From: Bordetella parapertussis
GTDB taxonomy: Bacteria; Pseudomonadota; Gammaproteobacteria; Burkholderiales; SG8-41
Length of the DNA stretch: 64,000 nt
NCBI GenBank assembly: GCA_945861275.1
Contig: CAMATZ010000011.1
Coordinates: 1-64,000 of the forward strand
Direction: 5' to 3'
Shown: positions 1 to 8,971 of the stretch, piece after piece
Layout: each line of letters begins with the position of its first letter
Numbering within the stretch: the stretch's first letter is position 1
The notes under the pieces: model-generated
The model's input: the letters and a program-made list of their open reading frames with translations, nothing else
Databases searched by the model: none
What the model was told of the DNA's origin: nothing
Translations under genes and position numbers: made by a program

Positions 1-141
1 GCCACGCGAGACATTACCGACTATATCGTCGGGTTCTACAACAGCGCCCGCCTGCACTCGACATTGGGTTACCTGCCGCCCAATGCCTATGAACTCCAAT
101 CGGCAGCAAAACAACCTATCGACGTGTCCGAAATAACTTGA
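1..141 (+). pseudogene. IS3-family transposase OrfB, C-terminal end (cut by window edge)
   Basis: An open frame enters from the left edge and ends in TGA at 139-141. Its 46 residues contain the run YNSARLHSTLGYLPPNAYE, the signature end of the rve integrase core of IS3-group OrfB transposases, which acts in DDE strand transfer. The catalytic Asp residues lie outside the window, so intactness cannot be judged. No clear terminal inverted repeat is evident between the stop and the Bug gene that ends at 187. It is typed as a fragment only because of truncation. Confidence 0.75.
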
Positions 142-186
142 CCACGACATACCTCTTCACTCTTCACCCTTCCCTCTTCACGTCTT

Positions 187-1146
187 CTACTCCGCCGTTA
201 TCCCCGCCGCCCGAATCAACGTGCTCCACTTTCTGATTTCGGATTTCACGAAGGCATCGGTTTCCGTCGCGCTCATGCGCAGTATGCGCCCGCCACCGCT
301 TTCGAAGCGCTTCGCCACATCCGGCGCCTTTATGGCTTTCGCCATTTCGGTTTGCAGGCGCTTGAGCACGGCGGGCGGCGTGCCGTTGCGCGCGAAGATG
401 CCGAACCACGCCTCCATGTCCATTTGCGCGACGCCGGTTTCGTTTACGGTTGGCACGCCCGGCATGCCGGCGAAGCGCTGCACGCTTGATACCGCAAAGG
501 GTTTGACGCGACCATCATCGACATACGGCTTGGCCGTGCCCGCATTGTCGAAAAACAGATCAACACGCCCGCTTTGCAAATCCAGATGCGCCGCCTGCGC
601 GCCGCGATACGGCACATGGACCATTTTTACGCCGGTGATATGCGCCAGCACCGCGGCGGCGATGTGCTGGCCAGTGCCCACGCCGCCCGAAGCATAGGTG
701 AGCTTGCCGGGATTGGCGCGCGCGAAGTCGATCAGTTCGCGTAGATTTTGCTGCGGCAGATCGCGGCGGGAAACCAGCGAGTAGCTGTAACTCGCCACCA
801 TACCCACCGGCACAAAATCCGCCAGCGGGTCATACGGCAACTTTTTGTAAAGTCCAACATTGGCGGCGATGTTGCTAAGCCCGCCGACCAGCAGGGTATA
901 ACCATCCGCGGTGGATTTTGCCGCAGCCTCGGTGCCCACCAGCGTACCGGCGCCACTGCGATTTTCGACCACCACCTGCTGGCTGAGTTGTTCGCCCAGC
1001 TTTTGCGCTACCACGCGCGCGATCAGGTCAAAACCGCCGCCGGGCGGATTGGGCGCGATGATGCGTATCGGGCGGTAGGGGTAGTCCTGCGCTTGTGCGA
1101 ACGCGGCTACGAGCAAGAACAGCAAAACACTCAATACTTTGGTCAT
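187..1146 (-). CDS. Bug/TctC-family tripartite tricarboxylate transporter substrate-binding protein
   Basis: Predicted periplasmic binding protein of the Bug family, which captures small carboxylates for TctAB-type or unknown partners. The frame opens at 1200, but the ATG at 1146 starts a normal signal peptide (MTKVLSVLLFLLVAAFAQAQ), giving 319 residues, the usual family length. Family motifs in order: PNPPGGGFDLIARVV, VVVENRSGAGTLVG, ADGYTLLVGG, VHVPYRGAQAAH and WFGIFARNGTPP. It lies next to an IS3 remnant and is divergent from the hydrolase at 1405. A palindromic repeat of the TTCCCGCGCAGGCGGG type sits just upstream. The substrate cannot be told from sequence. Confidence 0.9.
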   Translation of the reverse strand: MTKVLSVLLFLLVAAFAQAQDYPYRPIRIIAPNPPGGGFDLIARVVAQKLGEQLSQQVVVENRSGAGTLVGTEAAAKSTADGYTLLVGGLSNIAANVGLYKKLPYDPLADFVPVGMVASYSYSLVSRRDLPQQNLRELIDFARANPGKLTYASGGVGTGQHIAAAVLAHITGVKMVHVPYRGAQAAHLDLQSGRVDLFFDNAGTAKPYVDDGRVKPFAVSSVQRFAGMPGVPTVNETGVAQMDMEAWFGIFARNGTPPAVLKRLQTEMAKAIKAPDVAKRFESGGGRILRMSATETDAFVKSEIRKWSTLIRAAGITAE

Positions 1147-1197
1147 GGTGCGTTGGCCTCTGCGAAGGAATTGCGCGGTTTCCATTCCTACCCTTGT

Positions 1198-1312
1198 CAT
1201 TCCCGCGCAGGCGGGTATCCCCTCCCTCCGCTTGCGGGGGGAGGTAGGAGGGGGGCGAGCGGTATCTCATATGGCGCTGTGTTATGGGTTCCCGCCTTCG
1301 CGCGAACGACAA
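1198..1312. repeat. REP-like palindromic repeat (TTCCCGCGCAGGCGGG type), diverged copy
   Basis: Two arms of the TTCCCGCGCAGGCGGG family (about 1198-1220 and 1286-1312) face each other between divergent genes. The middle holds an extra purine-rich hairpin (TCCCTCCGC...GGGGGGAGG). The same family occurs at 4533-4614 in perfect form and at 6599-6712 in diverged form. Confidence 0.65.
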
Positions 1313-1404
1313 TTGTGGTTTGCGACCCGCACGGGTAGCTTAACGCGCCCTTGGAATTTTCGCGAGCATTGACTACTATGCACGCTTTCAAGCCAAGGAT
1401 AGAC

Positions 1405-2319
1405 ATGAGCACCCCGCATCCGGTCGCTGCCGAACTGCCGCCGCACGGCTACGTGATCACCAAAGCGGTGCCGGGTTCGGATAGTCCCGCCGACTACACG
1501 TTTGTGCTCACGCGCGACGAAATCTATGTGCCCATCGCCGTGCGCAAACCCGCGGGTAACGGCCCGTTTCCGGCAATCATCATGGGGCGCGGCAATGGCC
1601 GTGGCGGCCTGCCCCTGGTGGAGCAAAAGGTCGCGTTATACAGCACGCTGCAAGACAGGATGATCGCGCGTGGCTACGTCGTGGTGTATGTGAACTATCG
1701 CAACGAGATTCCGTATCACTACGAAACGCGCAATGCCGCGCATAACGTGGCGGACGAGAATGAAGGCCGCACCCTGAAATCCACCGCCATTGTCGACCAC
1801 GACGATTTGCAGTCCGTCATCCGCTACGTGCGCGCGTTGCCCTTCGTCAAATCGCACAAAGTCGGCGCGGTCGGTGTCAGCCATGGCGGCGAAACCATTT
1901 TGAAAGCTGCCGCGGAAATGGATTTCACCTGTGGTGTCGCGATCGAGGGCGCATCGCATGAATTCCTCTCGGTAAACACCGGCCCCACCGCGCCGCGCAT
2001 CGGCAGCGAAGTTCAATACAACGATATCGAAGTCGCGCGCAAAAATGCCAACAAAGCAAGCGCAATGGCGCGCATCCGCCGCATCAATACACCGCTGCTG
2101 CACATCGGCCGCGACACCGATCATCTGCAGGGCATTTTCAAACTCGCGCATGAATGGATGCTGGAAGCGGGCAAGGATTCCACCTGGGCGAGCTTCGATC
2201 ATCCGGCCCACGGTTATCCGTTTATCGAGCGCGCCGCGGACGGTTCGTACCAGCCGAATCCCGCGCAGCAGGCAGCGTTTGATTTGTTTATGAATTATTT
2301 CGACCAGCGCTTGAAGTGA
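1405..2319 (+). CDS. Alpha/beta hydrolase, dienelactone-hydrolase/peptidase S9-like
   Basis: 304-residue predicted cytoplasmic hydrolase. The nucleophile elbow GVSHGGE lies near residue 156, and late Asp and His residues (IGRDTDH, FDHPAHGYPF) can complete a Ser-Asp-His triad. An upstream ATG exists at 1351, but the ATG at 1405 follows AAGGAT at a good distance and begins the conserved part (MSTPHPVAAELPPHG). There is no signal peptide. It is followed 56 bp later by a hydroxyacid dehydrogenase on the same strand and may be co-transcribed with it. The substrate is unknown; a carboxylic ester or lactone is an inference. Confidence 0.85.
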   Translation: MSTPHPVAAELPPHGYVITKAVPGSDSPADYTFVLTRDEIYVPIAVRKPAGNGPFPAIIMGRGNGRGGLPLVEQKVALYSTLQDRMIARGYVVVYVNYRNEIPYHYETRNAAHNVADENEGRTLKSTAIVDHDDLQSVIRYVRALPFVKSHKVGAVGVSHGGETILKAAAEMDFTCGVAIEGASHEFLSVNTGPTAPRIGSEVQYNDIEVARKNANKASAMARIRRINTPLLHIGRDTDHLQGIFKLAHEWMLEAGKDSTWASFDHPAHGYPFIERAADGSYQPNPAQQAAFDLFMNYFDQRLK

Positions 2320-2375
2320 TAGGAGCATTATCATAAGCATCTGTTTTTAAACAATTATTTCAGAAAGTATCTACT

Positions 2376-3359
2376 ATGAAAATCGCCGTCATCCACGACT
2401 ACGCCGACGCACTGCGCAACACCCGCGCTTATCCCCAACTGCAGGGTCACGACGTCGCCATTTACAACGACGCCTACACCGATCCCGCGCGCGTGGTGGC
2501 GCAGGTCAAGGGCTGCGAGGCGTTGCTGCTCACGCAACAGCGCGTGAAAGTCACGCGCCAGATACTCGAGCAACTGCCACAGCTCAAATTCATCAGCCAG
2601 ACCGGCCGCAACGTAAGCCACCTTGATGTGGCGGCGTGCACCGATCTCGGCATCACCGTTTCGGCGGGCGGGCATGACGGCGCCAGCCCCTACACCACCA
2701 CCGGCGAACTGGCGTGGGCGCTGATCCTCGCCTCGATGCGCAATCTGCCCTACGAGGTCGAACGCTTCAAGGCCGGCCACTGGCATTCCACCATGGGCAC
2801 ACGGCTCTACGGCCACACACTGGGCATCTACGCCTTCGGCCACATCGGCAGCGGCGTGGCGCGCGTTGGCAAGGCGTTCGGCATGAACGTGGTGTGCTGG
2901 GGCCGTGAAGGTTCACTCGCAAAAGCCAAGGCTGAAGGCTTTGAGGCTGCAGCCAGCCGAGCAGCTTTTTTTGAGCAGTCCGATGTGATCAGTCTGCACA
3001 TACCGTCCAACAACGCCACGCGCGGCATCATTACCGCGGAAGACCTCGCGCGCATGAAACCCACGTCGTTGCTGGTCAACACCAGCCGCGCGCCCATCAT
3101 CGCTGAAGGCGCGCTGGTCGCGGCGCTGGAAAAAGGGCGTCCCGGTTTCGCCGCGGTTGATGTGTACGAGGAAGAGCCGGTGATCGGCGCCAACCACCCG
3201 CTGCTGAAAATGAAAAATGCGCTGTGTGCGCCGCACCTGGGCTACAGCGAAAAAGGCAGCTACGAAGACATCTACGCCGGCGGCGTGGGGCAGTTACTCG
3301 CGTATGCGGCGGGCAAGCCGATCAATGTGTTGAATCCAGAGGCGGGCGCTAAAAAATAG
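2376..3359 (+). CDS. D-2-hydroxyacid dehydrogenase family protein, NAD(P)-dependent
   Basis: 327 residues with the 2-Hacid_dh fold: an N-terminal substrate domain and an internal NAD-binding domain. Seen in the sequence are the nucleotide loop YAFGHIGSGVA, the catalytic Arg in NTSRAPII, Glu in DVYEEEP, and His in CAPHLGYSE. The family reduces 2-keto acids or oxidises D-2-hydroxy acids such as phosphoglycerate or glyoxylate-type substrates. The ATG at 2376 follows an AT-rich leader. The gene sits downstream of an alpha/beta hydrolase, consistent with a small catabolic unit. It ends just before a perfect 32-bp inverted repeat. Confidence 0.92.
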   Translation: MKIAVIHDYADALRNTRAYPQLQGHDVAIYNDAYTDPARVVAQVKGCEALLLTQQRVKVTRQILEQLPQLKFISQTGRNVSHLDVAACTDLGITVSAGGHDGASPYTTTGELAWALILASMRNLPYEVERFKAGHWHSTMGTRLYGHTLGIYAFGHIGSGVARVGKAFGMNVVCWGREGSLAKAKAEGFEAAASRAAFFEQSDVISLHIPSNNATRGIITAEDLARMKPTSLLVNTSRAPIIAEGALVAALEKGRPGFAAVDVYEEEPVIGANHPLLKMKNALCAPHLGYSEKGSYEDIYAGGVGQLLAYAAGKPINVLNPEAGAKK

Positions 3360-3364
3360 TACAG

Positions 3365-3475
3365 GTAGGTTGGGCTGAGCTTGCGAAGCCCAACACCTCA
3401 ACCGTGGCACGCCGCAAGCGCAATCGGTTCGCGTTGATCTGTTGTGTTGGGCTTCGCAAGCTCAGCCCAACCTAC
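3365..3475. repeat. Inverted repeat with perfect 32-bp arms, GTAGGTTGGGC type
   Basis: The arms at 3365-3396 and 3444-3475 are exact reverse complements, each beginning or ending in GTAGGTTGGGCTGAGC. They enclose 47 bp. Related GTAGG-bounded palindromes lie at 7795-7921, 10693-10788 and 41115-41194, all between genes. This fits a non-autonomous REP/BIME-like element. It may also act as a transcription stop between the convergent genes at 2376 and 3558. Confidence 0.8.
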
Positions 3476-3557
3476 AAATGCCCAACGCGCATGCGACAAC
3501 GGCAGTTCCCATTGGATTGGGATGGGTTACGGCCGTAAGCCAGTACCGATCCTACAG

Positions 3558-4670
3558 CTACTCGCCGCGGATACCGTTATCCTGAATCACCTTGCTCCAC
3601 TTCGCCAGATCGGATTTGATCAGCGCAATAAATTCATCGCTGCTGCTGGCGGCAGCGTCGGCGCCGAGCGCGGTGAGTTGCTTTGCGGCCTCCGCCGTGC
3701 CGAGGAAGCGCACGATTTCCACGTTGAGACGCGCGACGACGGCGCCCGGTGTCCCGGCCGGCGTCAGCACACCAAACCACGGATTCATTTCAAAGCCGGC
3801 AAACCCTGATTCGCTGACGGTCGGAACCGCAGACAACATGCCGGAGCGCTGCAAGCTGCTGACAGCGATCGCACGCACCTTGCCGGCTTCGATGTGCGGC
3901 AACAGCGGGGAGACCGGCAGAAACGCAATCGGCACCTGGCCGGCCACCAGGTCAACCGCGGCCGGCGAACCGCCCTTGTACGGAATATGCACCAGGTTGA
4001 GCTTGGCCAGTGACAGGAAAAGCGCCGCAGCCAGATGCGGTGTGCTGCCCACGCCGCTGGTCGCATAGTTAAGATTGCCCGGTTGCGCGCGCGCCAGCGC
4101 AACCAGTTGCTTGACGTTACGCACCGGCAGCGAAGGGTGCACCACAATCACGTTGGGCACGCGCGCCGTCAGCGTAATCGGCGCAAAGTCGCGCAATGCC
4201 TCGTACGGCACCTTGCCAAGAAACGGCGCCAGTGTGAGCGTGCCCATGCCGGCATGCACCAGCGTGTAACCATCGGCGGGCGCCCTCGCCACGAGCTCGG
4301 TGCCGATATTGCCGCCGCGGCCCGCGCGGTTTTCGACAATCCATTGCTGACCGAGTGTCTGTGTCATGCGCTGCGCGACGATGCGCGCGATGAGGTCGTT
4401 GGGGCCACCCGGCGGATACGGCGCGACCAGACGCACTGTTTTTGATGGATAAGTTTGAGCAAGGCTCAAACTGGAAAACAGTCCTGCCAATACCAACGAT
4501 AGTATTGCGATCCGTACGCAATTCTTCCTCGCTGTCGTTCCCGCGCAGGCGGGAACCCATGCAATGTCGCATCTGGCACATGTGTTATGGGTTCCCGCCT
4601 GCGCGGGAACGACAGCATTGGGGTGTGACGGGCTCGAACGCTGGCTGCATCTGAATTCAGCTCGGAGCAC
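3558..4670 (-). CDS. Bug/TctC-family substrate-binding protein, start uncertain
   Basis: Bug-family periplasmic binding protein. Motifs: PYPPGGPNDLIARI, VENRAGRGGNIG, VHIPYKGGSPAAVD, WFGVLTPAGTPG. The hydrophobic core AILSLVLAGLFSSLSLAQ is a typical signal peptide, but no ATG or GTG lies just before it. The only in-frame ATG is at 4670, 52 codons further up, and the stretch between is the translated palindromic repeat at 4533-4614 (VPAQAGTHNT...VPACAGTTA). Either the repeat landed in the 5' end and displaced the native start, or a TTG inside the hydrophobic core is used. The gene follows the alpha/beta hydrolase at 4657 with a short overlap. Confidence 0.85.
   Translation of the reverse strand: MLRAEFRCSQRSSPSHPNAVVPAQAGTHNTCARCDIAWVPACAGTTARKNCVRIAILSLVLAGLFSSLSLAQTYPSKTVRLVAPYPPGGPNDLIARIVAQRMTQTLGQQWIVENRAGRGGNIGTELVARAPADGYTLVHAGMGTLTLAPFLGKVPYEALRDFAPITLTARVPNVIVVHPSLPVRNVKQLVALARAQPGNLNYATSGVGSTPHLAAALFLSLAKLNLVHIPYKGGSPAAVDLVAGQVPIAFLPVSPLLPHIEAGKVRAIAVSSLQRSGMLSAVPTVSESGFAGFEMNPWFGVLTPAGTPGAVVARLNVEIVRFLGTAEAAKQLTALGADAAASSSDEFIALIKSDLAKWSKVIQDNGIRGE
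4533..4614. repeat. Perfect 28-bp inverted repeat, REP-like (TTCCCGCGCAGGCGGGAA)
   Basis: The arms 4533-4560 and 4587-4614 are exact reverse complements around a 26-bp centre. Each arm is itself a hairpin (GTTCCCGCGCAGGCGGGAAC). It lies inside the open frame of the Bug gene that ends at 3558. Confidence 0.85.
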
Positions 4671-6573
4671 GCACCCACTCCCAGCGCTTGCCCGCGCGCT
4701 CTACGATGCCTTCAACATCTTCGGCAAGCACATGCCGTGCCGCGACCATTTGCTGCGCAGCGTCGCGCACTTTCTGCAGGTAGATTTCACGCGACGGGTA
4801 ACGCTCGGCGACTGAAGCACGCGGATCCCCGCTCTGCTCACGTTCAGCGCGCGTGCGTGCGAACGCGATGGTCGTGCCCATCATCTGCATCAGATCGCCC
4901 GGCGCGCCCTGCTCCGGATGGCGCGGATTCCATCCGCTCACGGTAGCCAGCGGCACCGTGGCGTCGGGCAGGCGTATGCCGGCGGCTTCATTGCCATCGG
5001 CGTCAACCGCAGACACATAGACTTTGTACGGCGCGCCGACTTTCGGCGGATAGGCTGCTATGCCGCGCCCGGCATCGGGTCCGAAATCAAGCTGCGTTGG
5101 GCGCACTATGCGTGCGGGAAACGTCACGCCGGGCAGCTTGCGGAAAAACGCGCCCAGCGATTCCGCTTCCACCGCGGTGCCATTCGCAAGACGCGGGAAG
5201 GCGCTCGGCGGCGGCGCGACACCGTCACTGACCCAGCGATCCATATTCACCAACGCCGCGCGCAACAACGGCGCGTAATCGGTAATATTGAAGCGATGCG
5301 CGCCGCGGCTGCCGGTGTTGGGATCGGCGTCAAGCGGCGGTATCGCACCCGGCGTATGCTGCGTGCCCGCGAACAAATAGGTGCGCACGAAATCCGCCGG
5401 TTCGGTGTCGCGCGTGCCGGTCGCATCGGTGTGTATCAGCGAAGCGTCACCACGCCAGTATTCCGCCGAGGTGTTGGTGGCGAAAATTTTCGGAACGCAC
5501 GCAACTGAGTGCTTGCGCTGGATCAGCTTTGCATACAAACCCGCGTCGTCAAACGGCGGCAGGCTGCCCACCGACTCCTGCGAGTTAAGCGAAGGCTGGC
5601 CGAAGCGCAAATTGAATTCGCCGCGCCGTCCGCCCGCAACATGCGGCAGCACCGCGTCGAATACCATGCGGCCCTGTTCGTCTTCGTCCAGACCCAGATG
5701 CAGCATCTGGCGCAGAAAGCGGCCGCTCTGCGACACGCCGAACAGATAGGCGCGTTGCAGCGCGCCGGCGCACGGATTGCCCTGCGCCGCAGTGGCCCAG
5801 CGCAGCCATGCAGCGCTGTCGCGCACGGCCAGCATCCCCAGTCCCACCAGCGGCGGATTCGTCGAGCGATACACCACATCATAAATCGCGCCGGGCGCGA
5901 ACCCGTCTTTCATCTCAATGTGTCCGGCATCGGGAAAGCGCCACGCCGAGCGTGGCAGCGTCACTGGATCCGCGCCGCCGTGTTCACGCATCGTCACATG
6001 CGCTTCGGCATCGTTGAGATCGGCTACCGCATTCGGTATGTGATAACGGTCGGCCAGCGGCAGCGTGACCACGCGCGAGTTCGGACGCAAGCGGCAGCGG
6101 ATGAATCCGCTCACGCCCTGCGCGCGCGGCACATCGAGCACCATCAACCCACTTTGACCTGGCACGTCGCGCGGTACATCGATCTGCCAGCCGATCCAAG
6201 CCACCGTGTAGCCGTGACGCATCAGAAAGCCGTTGCCGAAATCCACCGGTGTCGACGGATCGGGCACGCGCGGCGTGCTGTTGAATATGCCGAGCGCCAC
6301 CTTGCGCCCGCGATTGGCCACATCCAGCAGCAAACGCCCGTTGCCTTTGCGCATATCGACGGGTTTCAGCATATAGAAATCGCCGGAGAATTCAACGCGG
6401 CCCTGCGCGTTGCGCGGCGCCAGGCCCATGTCGGTGACACGCTGATGCAACGGATGCGCGGGATCGACCGCAAAACGCATGGTCCCGGCAATTTTTTCGT
6501 AAGCGCCGGCAGCGCCGAAGGACTGGCCGTCGAGAACGGTGGTGCGGGTTTGGATGTCAAGCGTGGTAACCAT
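4657..6573 (-). CDS. Alpha/beta hydrolase domain-containing protein (Abhydrolase_10-like)
   Basis: 638 residues from the ATG at 6573, which has AAGGAG seven bases upstream. The longer open frame to 6657 only translates a repeat and is rejected. N-terminal features match the large alpha/beta hydrolase-domain family seen beside Bug genes: FGAAGAYEKIAGTMRFAVDP, DVANRGRK, GYTVAWIGWQ. The nucleophile is probably the Ser in LFGVSQSGRFLRQML (about residue 303). No signal peptide is seen. It is followed by a Bug gene overlapping its 3' end, so transport and hydrolysis may be linked. The true substrate is not known. Confidence 0.85.
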   Translation of the reverse strand: MVTTLDIQTRTTVLDGQSFGAAGAYEKIAGTMRFAVDPAHPLHQRVTDMGLAPRNAQGRVEFSGDFYMLKPVDMRKGNGRLLLDVANRGRKVALGIFNSTPRVPDPSTPVDFGNGFLMRHGYTVAWIGWQIDVPRDVPGQSGLMVLDVPRAQGVSGFIRCRLRPNSRVVTLPLADRYHIPNAVADLNDAEAHVTMREHGGADPVTLPRSAWRFPDAGHIEMKDGFAPGAIYDVVYRSTNPPLVGLGMLAVRDSAAWLRWATAAQGNPCAGALQRAYLFGVSQSGRFLRQMLHLGLDEDEQGRMVFDAVLPHVAGGRRGEFNLRFGQPSLNSQESVGSLPPFDDAGLYAKLIQRKHSVACVPKIFATNTSAEYWRGDASLIHTDATGTRDTEPADFVRTYLFAGTQHTPGAIPPLDADPNTGSRGAHRFNITDYAPLLRAALVNMDRWVSDGVAPPPSAFPRLANGTAVEAESLGAFFRKLPGVTFPARIVRPTQLDFGPDAGRGIAAYPPKVGAPYKVYVSAVDADGNEAAGIRLPDATVPLATVSGWNPRHPEQGAPGDLMQMMGTTIAFARTRAEREQSGDPRASVAERYPSREIYLQKVRDAAQQMVAARHVLAEDVEGIVERAGKRWEWVRAPS

Positions 6574-6598
6574 GGGTGAGACTCCTTGCAGACAATGA

Positions 6599-6712
6599 AC
6601 CGTCGTTCCAGCGGAAGCTGGAACCCAGTACGTTAACCGATGCGCAGCATCTGACATCAGGCCCTTCGGGCCGGGTTACGAACTAGATTCCGGCCTGCGC
6701 CGGAATGACGTG
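6599..6712. repeat. REP-like palindromic repeat, two-hairpin copy
   Basis: The hairpin CGTTCCAGCGGAAGCTGGAACC and the hairpin ATTCCGGCCTGCGCCGGAAT face each other around the loop CATCAGGCCCTTCGGGCC. It lies between divergent genes and is related in plan to the copies at 1198 and 4533. Confidence 0.6.
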
Positions 6713-6813
6713 GTGGGTTAGGTGCGGCGCAACTGCTTGGCGGTCGCACGCGAATTGTAAACCGTTCCCTTCCGCCATTCGTCATAATGGTGGAACGATT
6801 CACGGGAGCCGGT

Positions 6814-7773
6814 ATGCGAAAAACTTGCTGCACCATGGTAGCCATTGCCGCACTCACTACGGGCCACGCCCACGCCCAGCAACCTTACCCGACCAAGCCC
6901 ATCCGTCTGCTGGTGGCCTTCACCGCCGGCGGCGTCCCCGACATGCTCGCGCGCCTGCTGGGGCCGCGCGTGGGCGAAGCGCTGGGGCAGCCGCTGGTGA
7001 TCGAAAATCGTCCCGGCGCGGGCGGCACCATAGCCGCCAGTATCGTTGCCAAGGCTGCGCCCGACGGCTATACGCTGCTGGCAACATCAAATGCTTTAGC
7101 GATATCGGCAGCCCTGCAGCCGAACCTGTCTTACGATGCGCTCAAGGATTTTTCCGGGGTCGCAAGTATCGGCTTTAGCACCAGCGCACTGGTGGTGGCG
7201 CCTGCGCTTGGCGTGAAATCGGTGAAGGAACTCATCGCACTCGCGCACGCCCAACCTGGCAAAATATTTTTTGGCTCCGCGGGTTCCGGCAGCGGCACGC
7301 ACATCAGCGCCGAACGCTTCCGCTTCACCGCTGGCATCAAAGCCGTGCATGTCGCGTTCAAGGGCCAGCCGGAATTCATCATTGAAATCGTTGCCGGACG
7401 CGTGCAATTCGGCATGGCCAGCCTGAGTTCTGCCATGCCTTTGATCAAGGATGGCAAGTTGTTGCCGCTGGCGCTGATGCCCAGCCGCACACCGTTGTTG
7501 CCCGAGGTACCCGCGCTGCCGGAAGTACTGCCCGGCGCGGGCCGCGATGGTTCACAGATGTGGCTCGCCCCTGCCGGCACGCCGCGCGCCATCCTGCAAC
7601 AAATCAGCAGGGAAGTCGCGCGCGCACTCGCTATGCCCGAGGTCAAGGACCGCCTGGTGAATTTCGCTTTTCACGTAGCGCCCACCACCTCCGAAGAAAC
7701 CGACCGTATGTTGCGCAACGATATCGCGGCATTTACCAAGGTGGTGCAGGACGCGGGATTACGGCCGAAATAA
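6814..7773 (+). CDS. Bug/TctC-family substrate-binding protein
   Basis: 319 residues from the ATG at 6814 (GGGAG upstream). The ATG at 6787 would add nine residues before the signal peptide MRKTCCTMVAIAALTTGHA. Motifs: FTAGGVPDMLARLL, VIENRPGAGGTIA, PDGYTLLATSN, and MWLAPAGTP near the end. The usual HVPYKG ligand-loop motif is changed to HVAFKGQPEF, so the ligand may differ from that of the neighbouring paralogues. It is divergent from the hydrolase at 4657 and convergent with the next Bug gene at 7924. Confidence 0.9.
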   Translation: MRKTCCTMVAIAALTTGHAHAQQPYPTKPIRLLVAFTAGGVPDMLARLLGPRVGEALGQPLVIENRPGAGGTIAASIVAKAAPDGYTLLATSNALAISAALQPNLSYDALKDFSGVASIGFSTSALVVAPALGVKSVKELIALAHAQPGKIFFGSAGSGSGTHISAERFRFTAGIKAVHVAFKGQPEFIIEIVAGRVQFGMASLSSAMPLIKDGKLLPLALMPSRTPLLPEVPALPEVLPGAGRDGSQMWLAPAGTPRAILQQISREVARALAMPEVKDRLVNFAFHVAPTTSEETDRMLRNDIAAFTKVVQDAGLRPK

Positions 7774-7789
7774 CTTCGCCGTTGTAGAG

Positions 7790-7921
7790 CCTGCCCCGGA
7801 CTTGATCCGGGGTTGGCGCTGAGCTTGCGAAGCCCAACGAACAGTCTCGGCGAATATCGCCGCCCGTTGATATGCCTTATTCGCTTGGCGTTGGGGTTCC
7901 TTCGTCACCCCAACCTACAAG
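7790..7921. repeat. Intergenic palindromic repeat (CCCCGGACTTGATCCGGGG hairpin plus GTAGG-type ends)
   Basis: Between convergent Bug genes lies a hairpin centred on CTTGATC, then a diverged copy of the GTTGGGCTTCGC repeat ending in CCCCAACCTAC. The CCCCGG-CTTGATC-CCGGGG hairpin recurs at about 13528-13547. It could serve as a bidirectional stop, but no U-tract follows. Confidence 0.5.
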
Positions 7922-7923
7922 GA

Positions 7924-8898
7924 CTATTGAATTTTCGCCCCGGAAGCCTTGACCACCTTCGCCCACTTCTCGGTCTCCATGGTATGCAAAGTCCAGAATT
8001 CAGCGGGGCTGCCGGCGATGGAAGTGCCTCCCATATCCGCCAGCCGTTGCATTACCTTGGGTTCTTTCAGCGTGTCGTTCACTTCGCGATTGATGCGCGC
8101 GACGATGGACGCGGGTGTGCCTTTGGGCACGGCCAGACCGAACCACGCGCTGGCTTCAAAGCCGGGTACGAATTCCGCCACCGCGGGCACGTCGGGCAAC
8201 AGGGCGGAACGTTTTGCGCTGGTGACGCCGAGCCCGCGCAATTCGCCGCCGCGTACATAGCCGAGCACCGTCGGCATATTGTCGAACATGACATGCATCT
8301 GCCCGGATAACAAATCGATCAGCGCGGGCGCAGAACCCTTGTACGGCACGTGTACCATGTTGATGCCGGTCATCGCCTTGAACAATTCGCCGGACAAATG
8401 CACCGAGGTGCCGGCGCCGCCCGATGAAAAATTAAGCTTGCCCGGATTCGCCTTACCGTAAGCGATGAACTCCTGCACGTTGCGCGCCGGCAGATTCCTG
8501 GTTACCGTCATCACGTTGGGCACGCGTATCAGCCCTGCTCCCGGCGCCATGTCATTGAGGAAATTGAAATTCAGCTTCGAATACAACGTGGCGTTAATGG
8601 CGTTGGCGGGATTCGTCAGAAACCAGGTATAGCCGTCGGGTGCGGCCTTGATGGCGATTTCCGCGCCAATGTTGTTGCCGGCGCCGGGGCGATTATCGAT
8701 GACTATGGTTTGCCCCATGCGCTCGGCCATGCGTTGGCCCATGATGCGCGCGAGGATGTCAGTGGTGCCCGCAGGCGTATAGGGTACGATCCAGCGGATC
8801 GCGCGCGTGGGCCAGACATCAGCGCCGAGCGCATTGCCCGCCGCAGCGAACGCACTGCCTGCGAATATCAGCGACAAAATTATTTTGCGAACAGACAT
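7924..8898 (-). CDS. Bug/TctC-family substrate-binding protein
   Basis: 324 residues from the ATG at 8898, preceded by GGTGGAG. The open frame to 8979 runs into the divergent selenoprotein gene and is not used. Signal peptide: MSVRKIILSLIFAGSAFAAA. Motifs: YTPAGTTDILARIMG, VIDNRPGAGNNIG, HVPYKGSAPALIDLL, WFGLAVPKGTPAS. It is divergent from the UGSC selenoprotein gene with only 73 bp between starts, so the two may share a control region. Confidence 0.92.
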   Translation of the reverse strand: MSVRKIILSLIFAGSAFAAAGNALGADVWPTRAIRWIVPYTPAGTTDILARIMGQRMAERMGQTIVIDNRPGAGNNIGAEIAIKAAPDGYTWFLTNPANAINATLYSKLNFNFLNDMAPGAGLIRVPNVMTVTRNLPARNVQEFIAYGKANPGKLNFSSGGAGTSVHLSGELFKAMTGINMVHVPYKGSAPALIDLLSGQMHVMFDNMPTVLGYVRGGELRGLGVTSAKRSALLPDVPAVAEFVPGFEASAWFGLAVPKGTPASIVARINREVNDTLKEPKVMQRLADMGGTSIAGSPAEFWTLHTMETEKWAKVVKASGAKIQ

Positions 8899-8971
8899 AT
8901 TACACTCCACCTGTAAAAAAGTTGCGGCATGATACCTTGTTCCAGTCATTAAAAACATATACTTACATACC

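Noticed and set aside
5509-6579. 356-residue plus-strand frame
   Set aside because: Antisense shadow of the alpha/beta hydrolase at 4657-6573; composition is His/Arg/Ala-rich with no recognisable motif.
7790-7815. Rho-independent terminator after the Bug gene at 6814
   Set aside because: The hairpin is strong but has no T-tract, and the same hairpin recurs at 13528 within another repeat, so it is listed as a repeat.
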